Below, one piece after another: positions 37,061-47,386 of a DNA stretch of 64,000 nucleotides. The notes under the pieces were generated by a model. It saw only the letters and a program-made list of their open reading frames with translations, was not told the origin of the DNA and made no database searches. The first letter of the stretch is position 1; each line of letters begins with the position of its first letter. The position numbers and the translations under genes were made by a program. This DNA comes from Apostichopus japonicus (taxonomy: Eukaryota > Echinodermata > Holothuroidea > Aspidochirotida > Stichopodidae), in contig NC_092567.1 of NCBI RefSeq assembly GCF_037975245.1, positions 1,521,714 through 1,585,713 of the forward strand. Reading direction: 5' to 3'.

Positions 37061-37321
37061 ATGAAGGTATCACACACACTTCATTTTGCTTCTGCGATGC
37101 AGTGCCTGGTAGACTGTGAGGGTCACCCAATGGATGTTTTAACAACTGCCTGGTTTATAGAGCTCTGCAACAGATAATTCATCCTGATGTCTAGTCGTCA
37201 TCCTGTCATGGAATTGAGCAAGTTGAACCCACTTCAACACAAAGCAGCTATTGAATTCTTGACTAGGTACTGTCAAATCCACATCACCATCATTGCTGAT
37301 TCCAGCTACGCCGACCATAAT
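37061..37321 (+). pseudogene. P-like transposase fragment with the same in-frame stop (copy 2)
   Basis: Same frame and the same TAA (37175-37177) between N-R and F-I-L-M-S-S-R as in copy 1. The shared stop shows that both twins derive from an already inactive parent. Confidence 0.45.
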
Positions 37322-38089
37322 AAAAGAGTACAATGAGGGTTTTTTAATTCACCCAACAGAGCTTGCATTCCAGTACCTTTGGGCAGCTGAAAAGATATTC
37401 AGAAATTGTTATATGAGTGTGTTTGTATGCATGCACATGTGTGACAGTTTTCTTGCTTTACAGAACAGCTCCATTTTGATAAGCTATGTAACGTGGAAAC
37501 CTGCCAATCATATGTTTGAAATAGGACAGGCTGAAACGATTCTTAAATGAAAGGCTTAACGACTTATTGCATTTTTATACATCACTGTTCAGGTAAGGCC
37601 AGTAAGGGCAGTATGAAGAATAAGTAACAATTAATAATTATCATTATGGCCATTTGCTGTCTGCATAATAACAAACTGAATGATGTCATCAGCCCTGTGC
37701 TCAGTTGACAACACTGACAAGTAGGCACACTATGTCAGTGTGATCCATGAAACCTTATTAAGGACATGACCGTATAGTATATATGTTAATGGAAAATACA
37801 TAAGCTACAAGATACACCAGTATTCAGTTGTTGCAGCTTTTTTTTTCTCGACAGACCCATTCAATCTGTTGCACCTACTATAGCCTACAGTAGTACTACA
37901 TTCCTGAGAAATTAACACCACAATATCAGTCTTAGGTTTGCCAATAGACTCCCAACTATTGCTAACTCCTACACTCAAGTATATAGTTTAGTTTAGTAGA
38001 AAACAAGACCAGGAGAGACATTCAAGTCCCCATTAAGGACCCTAAGGCTATATGAGAGGAATAAAACCGAGGACATCAAATGTCATACC

Positions 38090-38205
38090 CAATTACAATG
38101 CTTAATGTACTCATCCAAAGTATTCTTAAACCCATTCACACTACTTGCAATTCAACCTTCTCAGGCAAACCATTCCATCCATTCACAACCCTTGTATAAG
38201 TTGTA
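38090..38205 (-). pseudogene. LINE reverse-transcriptase C-terminal relic (copy 2)
   Basis: Counterpart of 33481-33600. The frame at 38136-38333 (minus) contains RVVNGWNGLPEKVELQV before a stop. Confidence 0.6.
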
Positions 38206-38950
38206 TTAGACTTTAGAGAAAAAGTTATGCCGAATATAAATCCTACTATGTAACTTTTGGAGTTGAATACAATGACCTCTGGTACAACTACTTTTGGCAA
38301 ACCTGAAAAGATCAGTGAAGCATAAATTGTCATTTTATGTGTAGGCCTACTTTATTTAATTGAAGGATCTATTAATGTAGGCCTGATGCTATAGTTGTGC
38401 GTCTGTAATCTAGCCTAGCCAGGACTGTGATGTGTGCTTTTCGTTTGTATGACTAAAGTAGGACTAGTAGTATGAGGCGTAAAATGAAACAAGTGTAATG
38501 ACAGGTTTTCAGCTAGTTTTCTATGCATTTCTGGTGTGAAGATTAACTTAAATGTCATTAACTAACGCATACTCTAATTCATTACCTGATATCCATTTTG
38601 TTCCTCGTATGCCTGTCAAAATCTGACATTCTGAGTCGCTTCGTTTGTTCGCAACGAGCACAGTGTGCAAAGCTGCTATATATTGTGTGTGGTGTTTTTC
38701 GTGTTTCGCGCAACTGGTAACGACAACTGGACCTATTTTGATGCCCATGGTTTGCGTGTGACGTCACAAATCGCCAGTTGGCCAAACTCTCTCTATATAC
38801 GGCTCTGATAGTACTTTGCGCCCACCGGGTTAGAAAATCCTGGGATACGCCCTGGTTAGTACATGTAGCGAGTTACAACTCACAGCATGTGGAAATAGTC
38901 ATGTTAGGATTTCATCGCATTTATCTATTTCATTTGTTGTATTCCAGTAT

Positions 38951-39971
38951 TGTGACGCCCAGGGGAGCGTCACGTAAACGCCTCCGTACATAGGTGGCAT
39001 TACTGCTGGAGTAGTTGTCCTGTTTGTGTGTATTGTTTTATTGTTCTCTGGGGGTCTGTTTTATCTAATATCTTTTTACATGTAAAGTGAATTGTTGTAG
39101 TTTCTTATGCTAATTTATACCTTTTGTTTCCGTCTCCCTTTCAGCTGTCCAGCTCTCGTGACAAAAGTCTGGTCCCTCCGTAGCTATGTGGAATGTCGAG
39201 CCACGTGAAGTTCCAATGTTTCGACTAAGTTTTTGTGTTAAGTTAGGGCACTTGCCATTTTGGGTTCTAAGAGTGTGTTCCATTTTTTGGTGTTTGCTGC
39301 TGCCTAGTGAGGTCCGTTGGTCAGTTCGTTAAGTAAGTTAAATGTTCTTTTATAGTTTAGGCAAGTCCGAGTCCTATTTCTTATAATATTGTAGGCGTAT
39401 TTCCCCGTTTGTCAGAATCCCTTTAAATTATTACATCTAAATTTACTAAAAGGTTGGGAGCACGGTCGATATTATCGCCGCACCCTGCGGGGTAATTCTT
39501 ATATTTGTGGCGCGGGGGTGACCTTAATTCGGGTTGAATTTTCCCCGAGGCAACGCCTACGTATTGTAGATTTAGGACTCGAAATTATACGTTTGGCCAC
39601 GGACTTCACAGGTACGTATCGTTATCATTTATGTAAATTATAAGCTGGAATTTATGTGGATTTGTATGTTATTAACTGAATATTGGTCCTAATTTATCAC
39701 CTTACTACCTTATTTTTGGAGGTCACTGCGTTGACCTCCTGTATTATTTAATTTGGTTTTTATAGACCCCTGCCCAAGTGGAGAGGGCAAAGGTTTTTTT
39801 GTATTAAATGTATTAGAAGCTTAAAAAGCAATTTATTTGTTCGTGTGTTTATTGGTTCAGTGTGTCTCAACTTGTAGTTGCCCCACATTCATCCTGACAT
39901 AGGGTGGCCGACAGCGGCCCTATCGAACCCACGGCCGCTCGGCAAGTTATAACCCCGTTGGGGGCGCTACA
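38951..39971 (+). repeat. 5' LTR
   Basis: Starts TGTGACGCCCAGGGGAGCGT and ends GTTGGGGGCGCTACA. It is 1021 bp and identical to the 3' LTR at every position I compared. The 5' third contains a T-rich stretch near TTATCTAATATC; the 3' part is GC-richer (ACCCACGGCCGCTCGGC). Confidence 0.95.
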
Positions 39972-39974
39972 TTT

Positions 39975-39992
39975 TGGTGTCAGAAGTGGGAT
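39975..39992 (+). other. Primer-binding site, tRNA-Leu type
   Basis: TGGTGTCAGAAGTGGGAT begins 3 bases after the LTR. It is complementary to the 3' end of animal tRNA-Leu (…ATCCCACTTCTGACA plus CCA). Confidence 0.85.
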
Positions 39993-40073
39993 GTATTATT
40001 GATATTATCTTTTTGAGCAAAGTAATTAAATACTGAATTCTTTTTAGTAGTTATTGTTAGTGTACCTTTCCAC

Positions 40074-43000
40074 ATGGCTACTGGAGGAACGGACGATATT
40101 CTTGAGTTCACGGAGCTGGCGGCTGAAATCGAGCAGATGGAGCGTGAAGTAGAGGTAAGGAGACATTTATTTGATATATATAAGTCAGATCTTGAAAAGG
40201 AACGGGTGGCGAAATCGGCCGTTGGTGGTAATGTTCCTAGTTCAGAGAGGGTAGCTTCTGCTTTTCGGAAACCAATTATTCTGCCAGACGTATTTGATGG
40301 GCAGGGTAAATGGAAAGATTATTTGCAGCATTTTTTGTCGTGTGCAGATATTAATGGCTGGAGTAATGGGGAGAAGGCGAGGTTTTTGGGAGCTAGGCTG
40401 AAGGGGCAGGCACATGAGGTCTATGTTGATTTGTCGCTTTCAGATAAACGAGACTTCGATGTAATAGTAAGAGCCTTTAATCAGCATTTTGAACCACATG
40501 CATTAATTAGTGTAAGGAAGGCAACTTTGAAAAACAGGGTGGCTGCAGAGGGGGAGTCGTTGACATCACTCTGCTCGTCAATACGTAGGGATGTTATAGA
40601 TGCTTACCCTAATGTTAATCGTCATGCTCAAGATGAGCTAGCAATGGATTATTTCATTTCTGCCCTTCGTGATCGTGATATTAGAATTGCTGTTCGAAGG
40701 GGAGCTCCTAAAACCTTGCCAGAAGCACTCAATCTAGCCTTAGAAATTGAAGCTATAGATCGTGCAGAGGGTGTAATTAGGCAAAAGAAGGCAGTGTTTA
40801 CAGTAGATACCAAGGGACAGGAGGATTTTGCCCTTAGAATTAGTAAAATAGAGTCGCAGATGGGCCGGTTGCAGGAACTCAGTGAACGAATGACAAAATT
40901 TATGGAAACCTGGTCTAGTCCTGCCCATGTTCCTGCGGGTGGCCCACCTGCTCCTACAGGTACGGCATTTGTTCCGAGTCCTAGACAACCAGAACCATAT
41001 CAGTGCTGGTATTGTAGACAGTGGGGGCACATTAGCAGAAATTGTCCACAAAAAAAACATGGGAAACTAAACACAGTTGAGCAGGAGGATCGCCTCTCAG
41101 CTGATGGTAAAGAGATCCGACAAATTGGAAAGAGTGAGAGAAAGAGGTTATATGTAGATGTATTGTTAAATGATACCAGTGTTCCTTTCTTGTTAGACAC
41201 AGGTTCCGACTTCACCATTTTGAGTGAACATGTATGGAAACAACTTGGGTTGGAAGGACCTAATTGTTCGCTCAGAGTAGTAGATTCCATTATGACGGGG
41301 GTAGATGGAGCGCCCCTACAGGTTAAAGGTGAATGTCAATTGAATTTAAAGGTGGGTAGTTTAGTAACTAAGATGCCTGTCGTTATTGCTGATATTGCTA
41401 CCACTGGTTTGTTGGGTATGGATTTTTTAAATCTGAATTCTTGTCAATTACAAATGGGTGATAATCCTACTTTGTATGTGGGTACTGGTCATTGTTCGGT
41501 GCCATTGAATGTGAACATTCCGAGTCTCACTCTAGGGGTATCTTTGGCTGATTCAATCACCATCCCGGCAGAAAGAGAAATAGTGGTAGAAGGGAACATT
41601 GTTGCAAAAGGGCTGATTCATAAGTTGAATGGAAATGGTATAGTGGAGATGGCTCAGAGCTTTGCTGAAAGGCCCAATGTCCTAATTGGTCGGGTTTTGG
41701 TAGATACCTCTAAGGATGTAGTACCCTTAAGGATTCTTAATCTCACCAGCAGTCCTCTTACGATTACCAAAGGTACTGTTGTGGCGATGGTCACAGAGGT
41801 CAATGAGGTAATGGGGGGAGAGACTTCATCTGTTAATACATCTGGTGGTCTCCCTCCAGATTTAGAAGAATTGTACAGTCGTAGTGGGGAACAGTTGGAT
41901 GATAAGGATAAAACAGTCCTTTGGAAGTTTTTGGAGGCAAATAGGGATGTTTTCTCATGTAAGGGCGAGCCCCTCGGCAGAACAGGTATCGTTAAGCATA
42001 GTATAGCAACGGGTGATGCCCGCCCAATTCGTCAGGCTCCTCGGCGAATGCCCTTCCATCAACGAGTTCAAGCTCAGGCTGAAGTAAACAAGATGTTGGA
42101 GGAGGGGGTAATAAGTCCCTCTAACAGTGCATGGGCTTCCCCGGTTGTTCTGGTGAAAAAGAAAGATGGGTCGATACGATTTTGTATTGATTATCGTAAA
42201 CTTAATAATGTCACTAACAAAGATGCATTTCCCTTACCTAGAATAGATGACAGTTTGGATGCTCTCTCTGGATCTCAGTGGTTCTCGACCCTAGATCTAA
42301 GAAGTGGGTACTGGCAGGTAGAGATGGAGAATGTGGACAAAGTGAAAACCGCATTTTCTATGGGAACCGGTCTGTATGAATTTAATGTCATGCCATTTGG
42401 GTTATGCAATGCCCCGGGGACATTTCAAAGATTGATGGAGCAGGTCTTACGAGGGTTACATTGGAGAACTTGCTTAATTTACATTGATGATATTATTATT
42501 TATGCTAGGACCTTAGAGGAGCATATGAGTAGACTTAATGAGGTTATGACAAGGCTACGGGAGGCTGGACTGAGGCTGAAGCCATCTAAGTGTGAGTTGA
42601 TTAGGAGGAAGGTGAATTATTTGGGATTTGTGGTATCTAACCAGGGGGTAGAAGCGGACCCAGAAAAAGTTGGGGTGGTGGCCAATTGGCCTACTCCGAC
42701 CAATATCAAGCAACTACGGGGTTTCCTTGGTCTGTGTTCCTATTATAGGAAATTTGTGGGTCATTTCGCAGAGATAGCAAATCCCCTTCACGCACTTACC
42801 CGAAAAGGAGAGAAATTTGTTTGGACTGATCATTGTGAGGAGCGGTTTCAGCTCCTGAAGTCTAAATTGGTATCTGCCCCCATTTTGGCTTATCCAAATT
42901 TTGATTATATGTTCATACTAGACACTGATGCGAGTGACCGGGCGGTGGGAGCTGTTCTCTCGCAAAAGATTAATGGCGAGGAGCACCCTGTAGCATATGC

Positions 43001-44930
43001 TAGTAGGACATTGAGTAACAGCGAAACGAAGTATGATGTAACTAGGAAAGAGCTCCTTGCGGTTGTTACGTTTGTAAAGTACTTTCGTCCCTATCTTTAT
43101 GGTAACAAGTTTCACCTTAGGACAGACCATGGGTCTTTGAGATGGCTCTATAACTTCAAATCCCCTCAGGGTCAAGTGGCCAGGTGGATCGAAGTATTAA
43201 ATACTTATGATTTTGAGATAGAGACAAGACCTGGTAGAGTACATGGTAATGCCGATGCATTATCTAGAGTGGAATTTAGTTCACCTATTTTGAAGAACGA
43301 GGTTACCACAGAGGTAGTTGGTAATGGTCCCCTTAGGTGTAATCTCGTAACTGCCGATAGTAATTGGGTGGGATGTTGTAGTAAGGCCCAACTGCGACAG
43401 TATCAGAGCGATGACCCGGATATTGGGGTCATTTTGCACTGGAAGGAAGCTGGTGTTCCCCGGCCTGGATGGGAGAAGGTTAGCGGGATGAGTAGGGAAG
43501 TAAAAGCCTATTGGTATCAGTGGAATTTATTCCATGTTAGGGAAGGGGTACTCTACAGGTTATGGGTTTCAGACTCTGGTGAGCAGAATAGTTACTTATT
43601 GGTGGTGCCCCAGAATTTGAGAAGTGATATACTTTACGAGCTACATAATTCCCCCACTGGTGGTCATTTGGGTCAAAACAAAACTAGGGCCAAAGTACGA
43701 GCAAGGTGTTATTGGTATTCTATGAGAAGGGACATCGAGGACTGGTGTCGTAGATGTGAGTTATGTTCCCGTCGGAAACCCCCTACTCCTCGTAGTAAAG
43801 CCCCTATGGAAATAGTGAAGGCGGGAGAGCCAATGCAACGTGTAGCGATTGATGTTCTAGGTCCTTTACCTGAGACTTACAACGGCAACAAGTATATATT
43901 AGTAGTTGCCGACTACTTTACTAAGTGGACGGAGGCGTATCCCATTCCTAATCAAGAGGCCAAAACTGTCGCCTCAGAATTGGTTACTAATTTCATTGCT
44001 AGATTTGGGGTACCACAGATCATACATTCTGACCAAGGTTCAAATTTTGAATCTGAATTATTTGGTGAATTATGTAAATGTCTAGGAATTCATAAAACTA
44101 GAACGACTGCATATCGACCTCAGTCTGATGGGTTAGTAGAGAGATTCAACAGGACGTTGGAACAGATGATAAGCGTATATGTGCATGAGAATCAAAGAGA
44201 CTGGGATGTGCATATCCCCATATTATTAATGGCTTATCGTTCAAGTTTGCAGGAAACCACTAGATTTACGCCCAACTTCCTGATGCTGGGACGGGAAACA
44301 ACACTACCCATCGAACTTATGATTGGATCCCCAGAAGCAGAATCGAACCCAGACACGAACGTTCCGGAGTATGTGGCTAATTTCAAGGACCGCTGCAACA
44401 AAGCATATCGGGTTGTTCGAGAAAGAACCTCACTGTCACAAGCTCGGCAGAAAAAGAACTATGATGCACACATTTGTTCAAAGACAACTCCACTTAAGAT
44501 GGGTGATAAGGTATGGATGGCAATTAACTATAAGACCAAAGGTAGATCTCCAAAACTACAGCTGAGATGGGATGGTCCTCACGTGGTTGTTAATACATTA
44601 TCAGACTCTTTGTACCGGGTAAAAAACTCCATTACAGGGAGGCGGAAAGTAGTTCACATCGACAGACTAAAGCGGTATCTTGAGCCGGACGCATTATGCA
44701 CGAGTTCCGGGCTGCGGGAGATGTTTCACGAAGAAAATACTTCATATGCGACTACTGGGGATAGGGCTGAAGGGGAAAGTTGTGACAGAGATATTTCGAG
44801 CGAAGTAGAGGCTAGGAGCGATCAACATTATGATAATGATTGTGAGGAGGCGGCCTCGCTAGGTAATATAGGACCTACAGGACGAAGACGCCGACCTCCG
44901 GTGTGGTTAAGTGATTATGTCCAATATTAG
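40074..44930 (+). CDS. Gag-Pol polyprotein of the Ty3/Gypsy element (1618 aa)
   Basis: A single uninterrupted frame encodes all retroelement functions. The N-terminal Gag region includes an acidic coiled-coil-like start and a capsid-like helical region (about residues 65-235). A CCHC zinc knuckle lies at C311-C314-H319-C324. The aspartic protease DTG is at 375-377. In the reverse transcriptase, YIDD is at 803-806. RNase H follows, with TDAS around D952. Integrase has an HHCC zinc module beginning at H1191 and a DD35E core at D1260, D1320, E1356. A GPY-like C-terminal module (RWDGPHVV) follows. All catalytic residues are present. Gag and Pol are fused in one frame, so no frameshift is needed. 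The first in-frame ATG, 100 bp after the LTR, was taken as the start. Overlapping frames on both strands are shadows. Confidence 0.95.
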   Translation: MATGGTDDILEFTELAAEIEQMEREVEVRRHLFDIYKSDLEKERVAKSAVGGNVPSSERVASAFRKPIILPDVFDGQGKWKDYLQHFLSCADINGWSNGEKARFLGARLKGQAHEVYVDLSLSDKRDFDVIVRAFNQHFEPHALISVRKATLKNRVAAEGESLTSLCSSIRRDVIDAYPNVNRHAQDELAMDYFISALRDRDIRIAVRRGAPKTLPEALNLALEIEAIDRAEGVIRQKKAVFTVDTKGQEDFALRISKIESQMGRLQELSERMTKFMETWSSPAHVPAGGPPAPTGTAFVPSPRQPEPYQCWYCRQWGHISRNCPQKKHGKLNTVEQEDRLSADGKEIRQIGKSERKRLYVDVLLNDTSVPFLLDTGSDFTILSEHVWKQLGLEGPNCSLRVVDSIMTGVDGAPLQVKGECQLNLKVGSLVTKMPVVIADIATTGLLGMDFLNLNSCQLQMGDNPTLYVGTGHCSVPLNVNIPSLTLGVSLADSITIPAEREIVVEGNIVAKGLIHKLNGNGIVEMAQSFAERPNVLIGRVLVDTSKDVVPLRILNLTSSPLTITKGTVVAMVTEVNEVMGGETSSVNTSGGLPPDLEELYSRSGEQLDDKDKTVLWKFLEANRDVFSCKGEPLGRTGIVKHSIATGDARPIRQAPRRMPFHQRVQAQAEVNKMLEEGVISPSNSAWASPVVLVKKKDGSIRFCIDYRKLNNVTNKDAFPLPRIDDSLDALSGSQWFSTLDLRSGYWQVEMENVDKVKTAFSMGTGLYEFNVMPFGLCNAPGTFQRLMEQVLRGLHWRTCLIYIDDIIIYARTLEEHMSRLNEVMTRLREAGLRLKPSKCELIRRKVNYLGFVVSNQGVEADPEKVGVVANWPTPTNIKQLRGFLGLCSYYRKFVGHFAEIANPLHALTRKGEKFVWTDHCEERFQLLKSKLVSAPILAYPNFDYMFILDTDASDRAVGAVLSQKINGEEHPVAYASRTLSNSETKYDVTRKELLAVVTFVKYFRPYLYGNKFHLRTDHGSLRWLYNFKSPQGQVARWIEVLNTYDFEIETRPGRVHGNADALSRVEFSSPILKNEVTTEVVGNGPLRCNLVTADSNWVGCCSKAQLRQYQSDDPDIGVILHWKEAGVPRPGWEKVSGMSREVKAYWYQWNLFHVREGVLYRLWVSDSGEQNSYLLVVPQNLRSDILYELHNSPTGGHLGQNKTRAKVRARCYWYSMRRDIEDWCRRCELCSRRKPPTPRSKAPMEIVKAGEPMQRVAIDVLGPLPETYNGNKYILVVADYFTKWTEAYPIPNQEAKTVASELVTNFIARFGVPQIIHSDQGSNFESELFGELCKCLGIHKTRTTAYRPQSDGLVERFNRTLEQMISVYVHENQRDWDVHIPILLMAYRSSLQETTRFTPNFLMLGRETTLPIELMIGSPEAESNPDTNVPEYVANFKDRCNKAYRVVRERTSLSQARQKKNYDAHICSKTTPLKMGDKVWMAINYKTKGRSPKLQLRWDGPHVVVNTLSDSLYRVKNSITGRRKVVHIDRLKRYLEPDALCTSSGLREMFHEENTSYATTGDRAEGESCDRDISSEVEARSDQHYDNDCEEAASLGNIGPTGRRRRPPVWLSDYVQY

Positions 44931-45164
44931 CGTGACTGATCACCATACTAATATTTAAAGGAAATGTAATTGCTTGTTAATCGTTAGTAACCGGTTTGGA
45001 TGCAGAACTGTGGATTGTGCGCAGGTTCATTGTTCTGCGGGTGTTTGGCATATTACATACATTTGGTTGGGACGGCACGAGTGTTGTATGTTTGGGCATT
45101 TCATTGGGAACTACCTAACCATTGTAATTTCCTGTTGTAGACTCGAGGGCGAGTCCTAATCATT

Positions 45165-45177
45165 AGGGTGGGGGTGG
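45165..45177 (+). other. Polypurine tract
   Basis: AGGGTGGGGGTGG abuts the 3' LTR (two bases before TGTGACG). It is the expected plus-strand priming site. Confidence 0.7.
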
Positions 45178-46198
45178 TGTGACGCCCAGGGGAGCGTCAC
45201 GTAAACGCCTCCGTACATAGGTGGCATTACTGCTGGAGTAGTTGTCCTGTTTGTGTGTATTGTTTTATTGTTCTCTGGGGGTCTGTTTTATCTAATATCT
45301 TTTTACATGTAAAGTGAATTGTTGTAGTTTCTTATGCTAATTTATACCTTTTGTTTCCGTCTCCCTTTCAGCTGTCCAGCTCTCGTGACAAAAGTCTGGT
45401 CCCTCCGTAGCTATGTGGAATGTCGAGCCACGTGAAGTTCCAATGTTTCGACTAAGTTTTTGTGTTAAGTTAGGGCACTTGCCATTTTGGGTTCTAAGAG
45501 TGTGTTCCATTTTTTGGTGTTTGCTGCTGCCTAGTGAGGTCCGTTGGTCAGTTCGTTAAGTAAGTTAAATGTTCTTTTATAGTTTAGGCAAGTCCGAGTC
45601 CTATTTCTTATAATATTGTAGGCGTATTTCCCCGTTTGTCAGAATCCCTTTAAATTATTACATCTAAATTTACTAAAAGGTTGGGAGCACGGTCGATATT
45701 ATCGCCGCACCCTGCGGGGTAATTCTTATATTTGTGGCGCGGGGGTGACCTTAATTCGGGTTGAATTTTCCCCGAGGCAACGCCTACGTATTGTAGATTT
45801 AGGACTCGAAATTATACGTTTGGCCACGGACTTCACAGGTACGTATCGTTATCATTTATGTAAATTATAAGCTGGAATTTATGTGGATTTGTATGTTATT
45901 AACTGAATATTGGTCCTAATTTATCACCTTACTACCTTATTTTTGGAGGTCACTGCGTTGACCTCCTGTATTATTTAATTTGGTTTTTATAGACCCCTGC
46001 CCAAGTGGAGAGGGCAAAGGTTTTTTTGTATTAAATGTATTAGAAGCTTAAAAAGCAATTTATTTGTTCGTGTGTTTATTGGTTCAGTGTGTCTCAACTT
46101 GTAGTTGCCCCACATTCATCCTGACATAGGGTGGCCGACAGCGGCCCTATCGAACCCACGGCCGCTCGGCAAGTTATAACCCCGTTGGGGGCGCTACA
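45178..46198 (+). repeat. 3' LTR
   Basis: 1021 bp, same ends and same sequence as the 5' LTR. It is followed by the second GTAT. Confidence 0.95.
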
Positions 46199-46202
46199 GT
46201 AT

Positions 46203-47386
46203 CGTGAGTTCGTGATATATTGTGTTATATTGTCCGTTATGTTTATTCCGGCATCTGCATGGTCCAAGGAGTTGAATAAAAAAGGTTTTATGTAGCGATC
46301 GGACGTTTTATTTCGTTAGTGACTGTCTTGTGATTGTGGGATGTTACTGGTCAAGGCCTGTTTCAACTAGACCTAACTCTATGGAATTACACAGAGTCAC
46401 GGTAGTATTTCGTCCAGGATTGAATGCAAAACGTGGATTTGGATATTCACTGCTAAATTTGGTTTATTGAAGGGATACTTTTTCTGTGTTTGTACTTTTG
46501 GATATTAAAACGAGTAAGTACTATGTTCAGCTGAAGCTTAGTCATGTATATGCTACCCTGGTCGATTCGGGTCAGCGTCTTCTCGTAGTTGTTCGATTAT
46601 GTTTAGTGTCGTTTTGGTAATTCGTTGACAGTAACGTAAGCCATTTTCCCGTCATATATCACGCATGAGGCATCTTTTAGGTCTATTCTTCTGTTCAGTT
46701 TACGGTATCTTGCGATCAAATTGTATTACGGAATCGCTAAGCTGCTTGCATGTTCTACAGTATACGGACCTATTGAAGCTACGCTATGTAAAAGATGCTT
46801 CCATTTGAGTGGAAATTTTGCTATTAAAATACCAATTTAACTAAATTTTCTTCTAAAAATTGTTTTAAAACTATTTGTTTACCTTCATGTGTTCTTGTTT
46901 TAAGCTAACAGCTTTTCAAACGCTCGAAATTGGAAGTCAAGTACAGTAGAATTGTTCGCTATCTGTGTATAAACACTGCCTTTATCAGCGTTTGATTTTC
47001 GCGGTATACAAACAATGACGTCACACGGTGACCAGAGGCTCCTTTGGGTCAATCTCTGTTTTCAGACATTCTAGAGGTTCATGTCACGTGACTACCCAAT
47101 ATGTCCATTTTCGTGGTCTTTTTCGATGGGTTATAGTAGGTTTTCGAAGATTATTTTTTACACATGTTGTGTATGGGTATATTAACTCCCACATTAATGG
47201 AAAATCACGAAAAGAAAATTTGTCTCCATAGTTGGTCTTTAACCAAAATGTCTGGTATGGATAAATCTAGATCTAATTTTCCTCCTTATTTATTTCGCCT
47301 TTTTCGTAGCTGGGTGAAGGTTTCCCACAGGCCGATAAGGGAAATTAGAAAGCTGCAAAGATGCTATGCAAAAGTCTTTTAATCGG
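46203..47386. other. Gene-free stretch downstream of the retrotransposon
   Basis: Possible exon remains exist. With the retroelement removed, a CATTTGTTGTATTCCAG acceptor-like tract would run straight into TATCGTGAGTTCGTG, which is open for 31 codons and followed by AATAAA near 46276. A GTAAGT donor-like site occurs near 46515 and a CRE-like TGACGTCA near 47015. None is linked to a recognised protein. Confidence 0.3.

Larger units (their letters stand above)
34211..38807 (+). mobile_element. 4.6-kb TIR DNA transposon, twin copy 2 (P-like)
   Basis: It lies head-to-tail with copy 1 and is separated from it by a single ATAGTACT (34203-34210). A third ATAGTACT follows at 38808-38815. The ends match copy 1 (left end CAGAGCCGTATAGAGAGAGT, two bases shorter). 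Sequence identity with copy 1 is high throughout. The main difference is the 365-bp segment around 35235-35600, which includes a G-run and GGGGCCTAGGCTAAATTTC. Confidence 0.8.
29736..38854 (+). mobile_element. hAT-like MITE split by two tandem DNA transposons
   Basis: The left part (29736-29970) starts CAGGCGCGTATCCAGGGAC, includes a 150-bp purine-rich tract (29785-29935) and ends in the core word ATGGTGGCGCTCCGCTTAG plus ATAGTACT. The right part resumes after 38815 with TTGCGCCCACCGGGTTAG and ends GGGATACGCCCTG at 38854. Joining the halves restores the spacing of the related copy at 47.4-47.6 kb. The flanks TACACTCT and GTTAGTAC do not match, so this MITE's own target duplication is lost or a boundary has changed. 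Confidence 0.7.
38951..46198 (+). mobile_element. Complete Ty3/Gypsy LTR retrotransposon (7.25 kb, TSD GTAT)
   Basis: Two 1021-bp LTRs, TG...CA ends, PBS, one gag-pol ORF and a G-rich polypurine tract are all present in the expected order. The 4-bp word GTAT flanks it at 38947-38950 and 46199-46202. Domain order protease, RT, RNase H, integrase defines Metaviridae. No env-like ORF and no chromodomain are seen. The internal region is 39972-45177. Identical LTRs and an open ORF point to a recent insertion that may still be capable of retrotransposition. Confidence 0.95.

Noticed and set aside
40740-43175. Minus-strand frames inside the retrotransposon (85-106 codons)
   Set aside because: Antisense shadows of the gag-pol frame.
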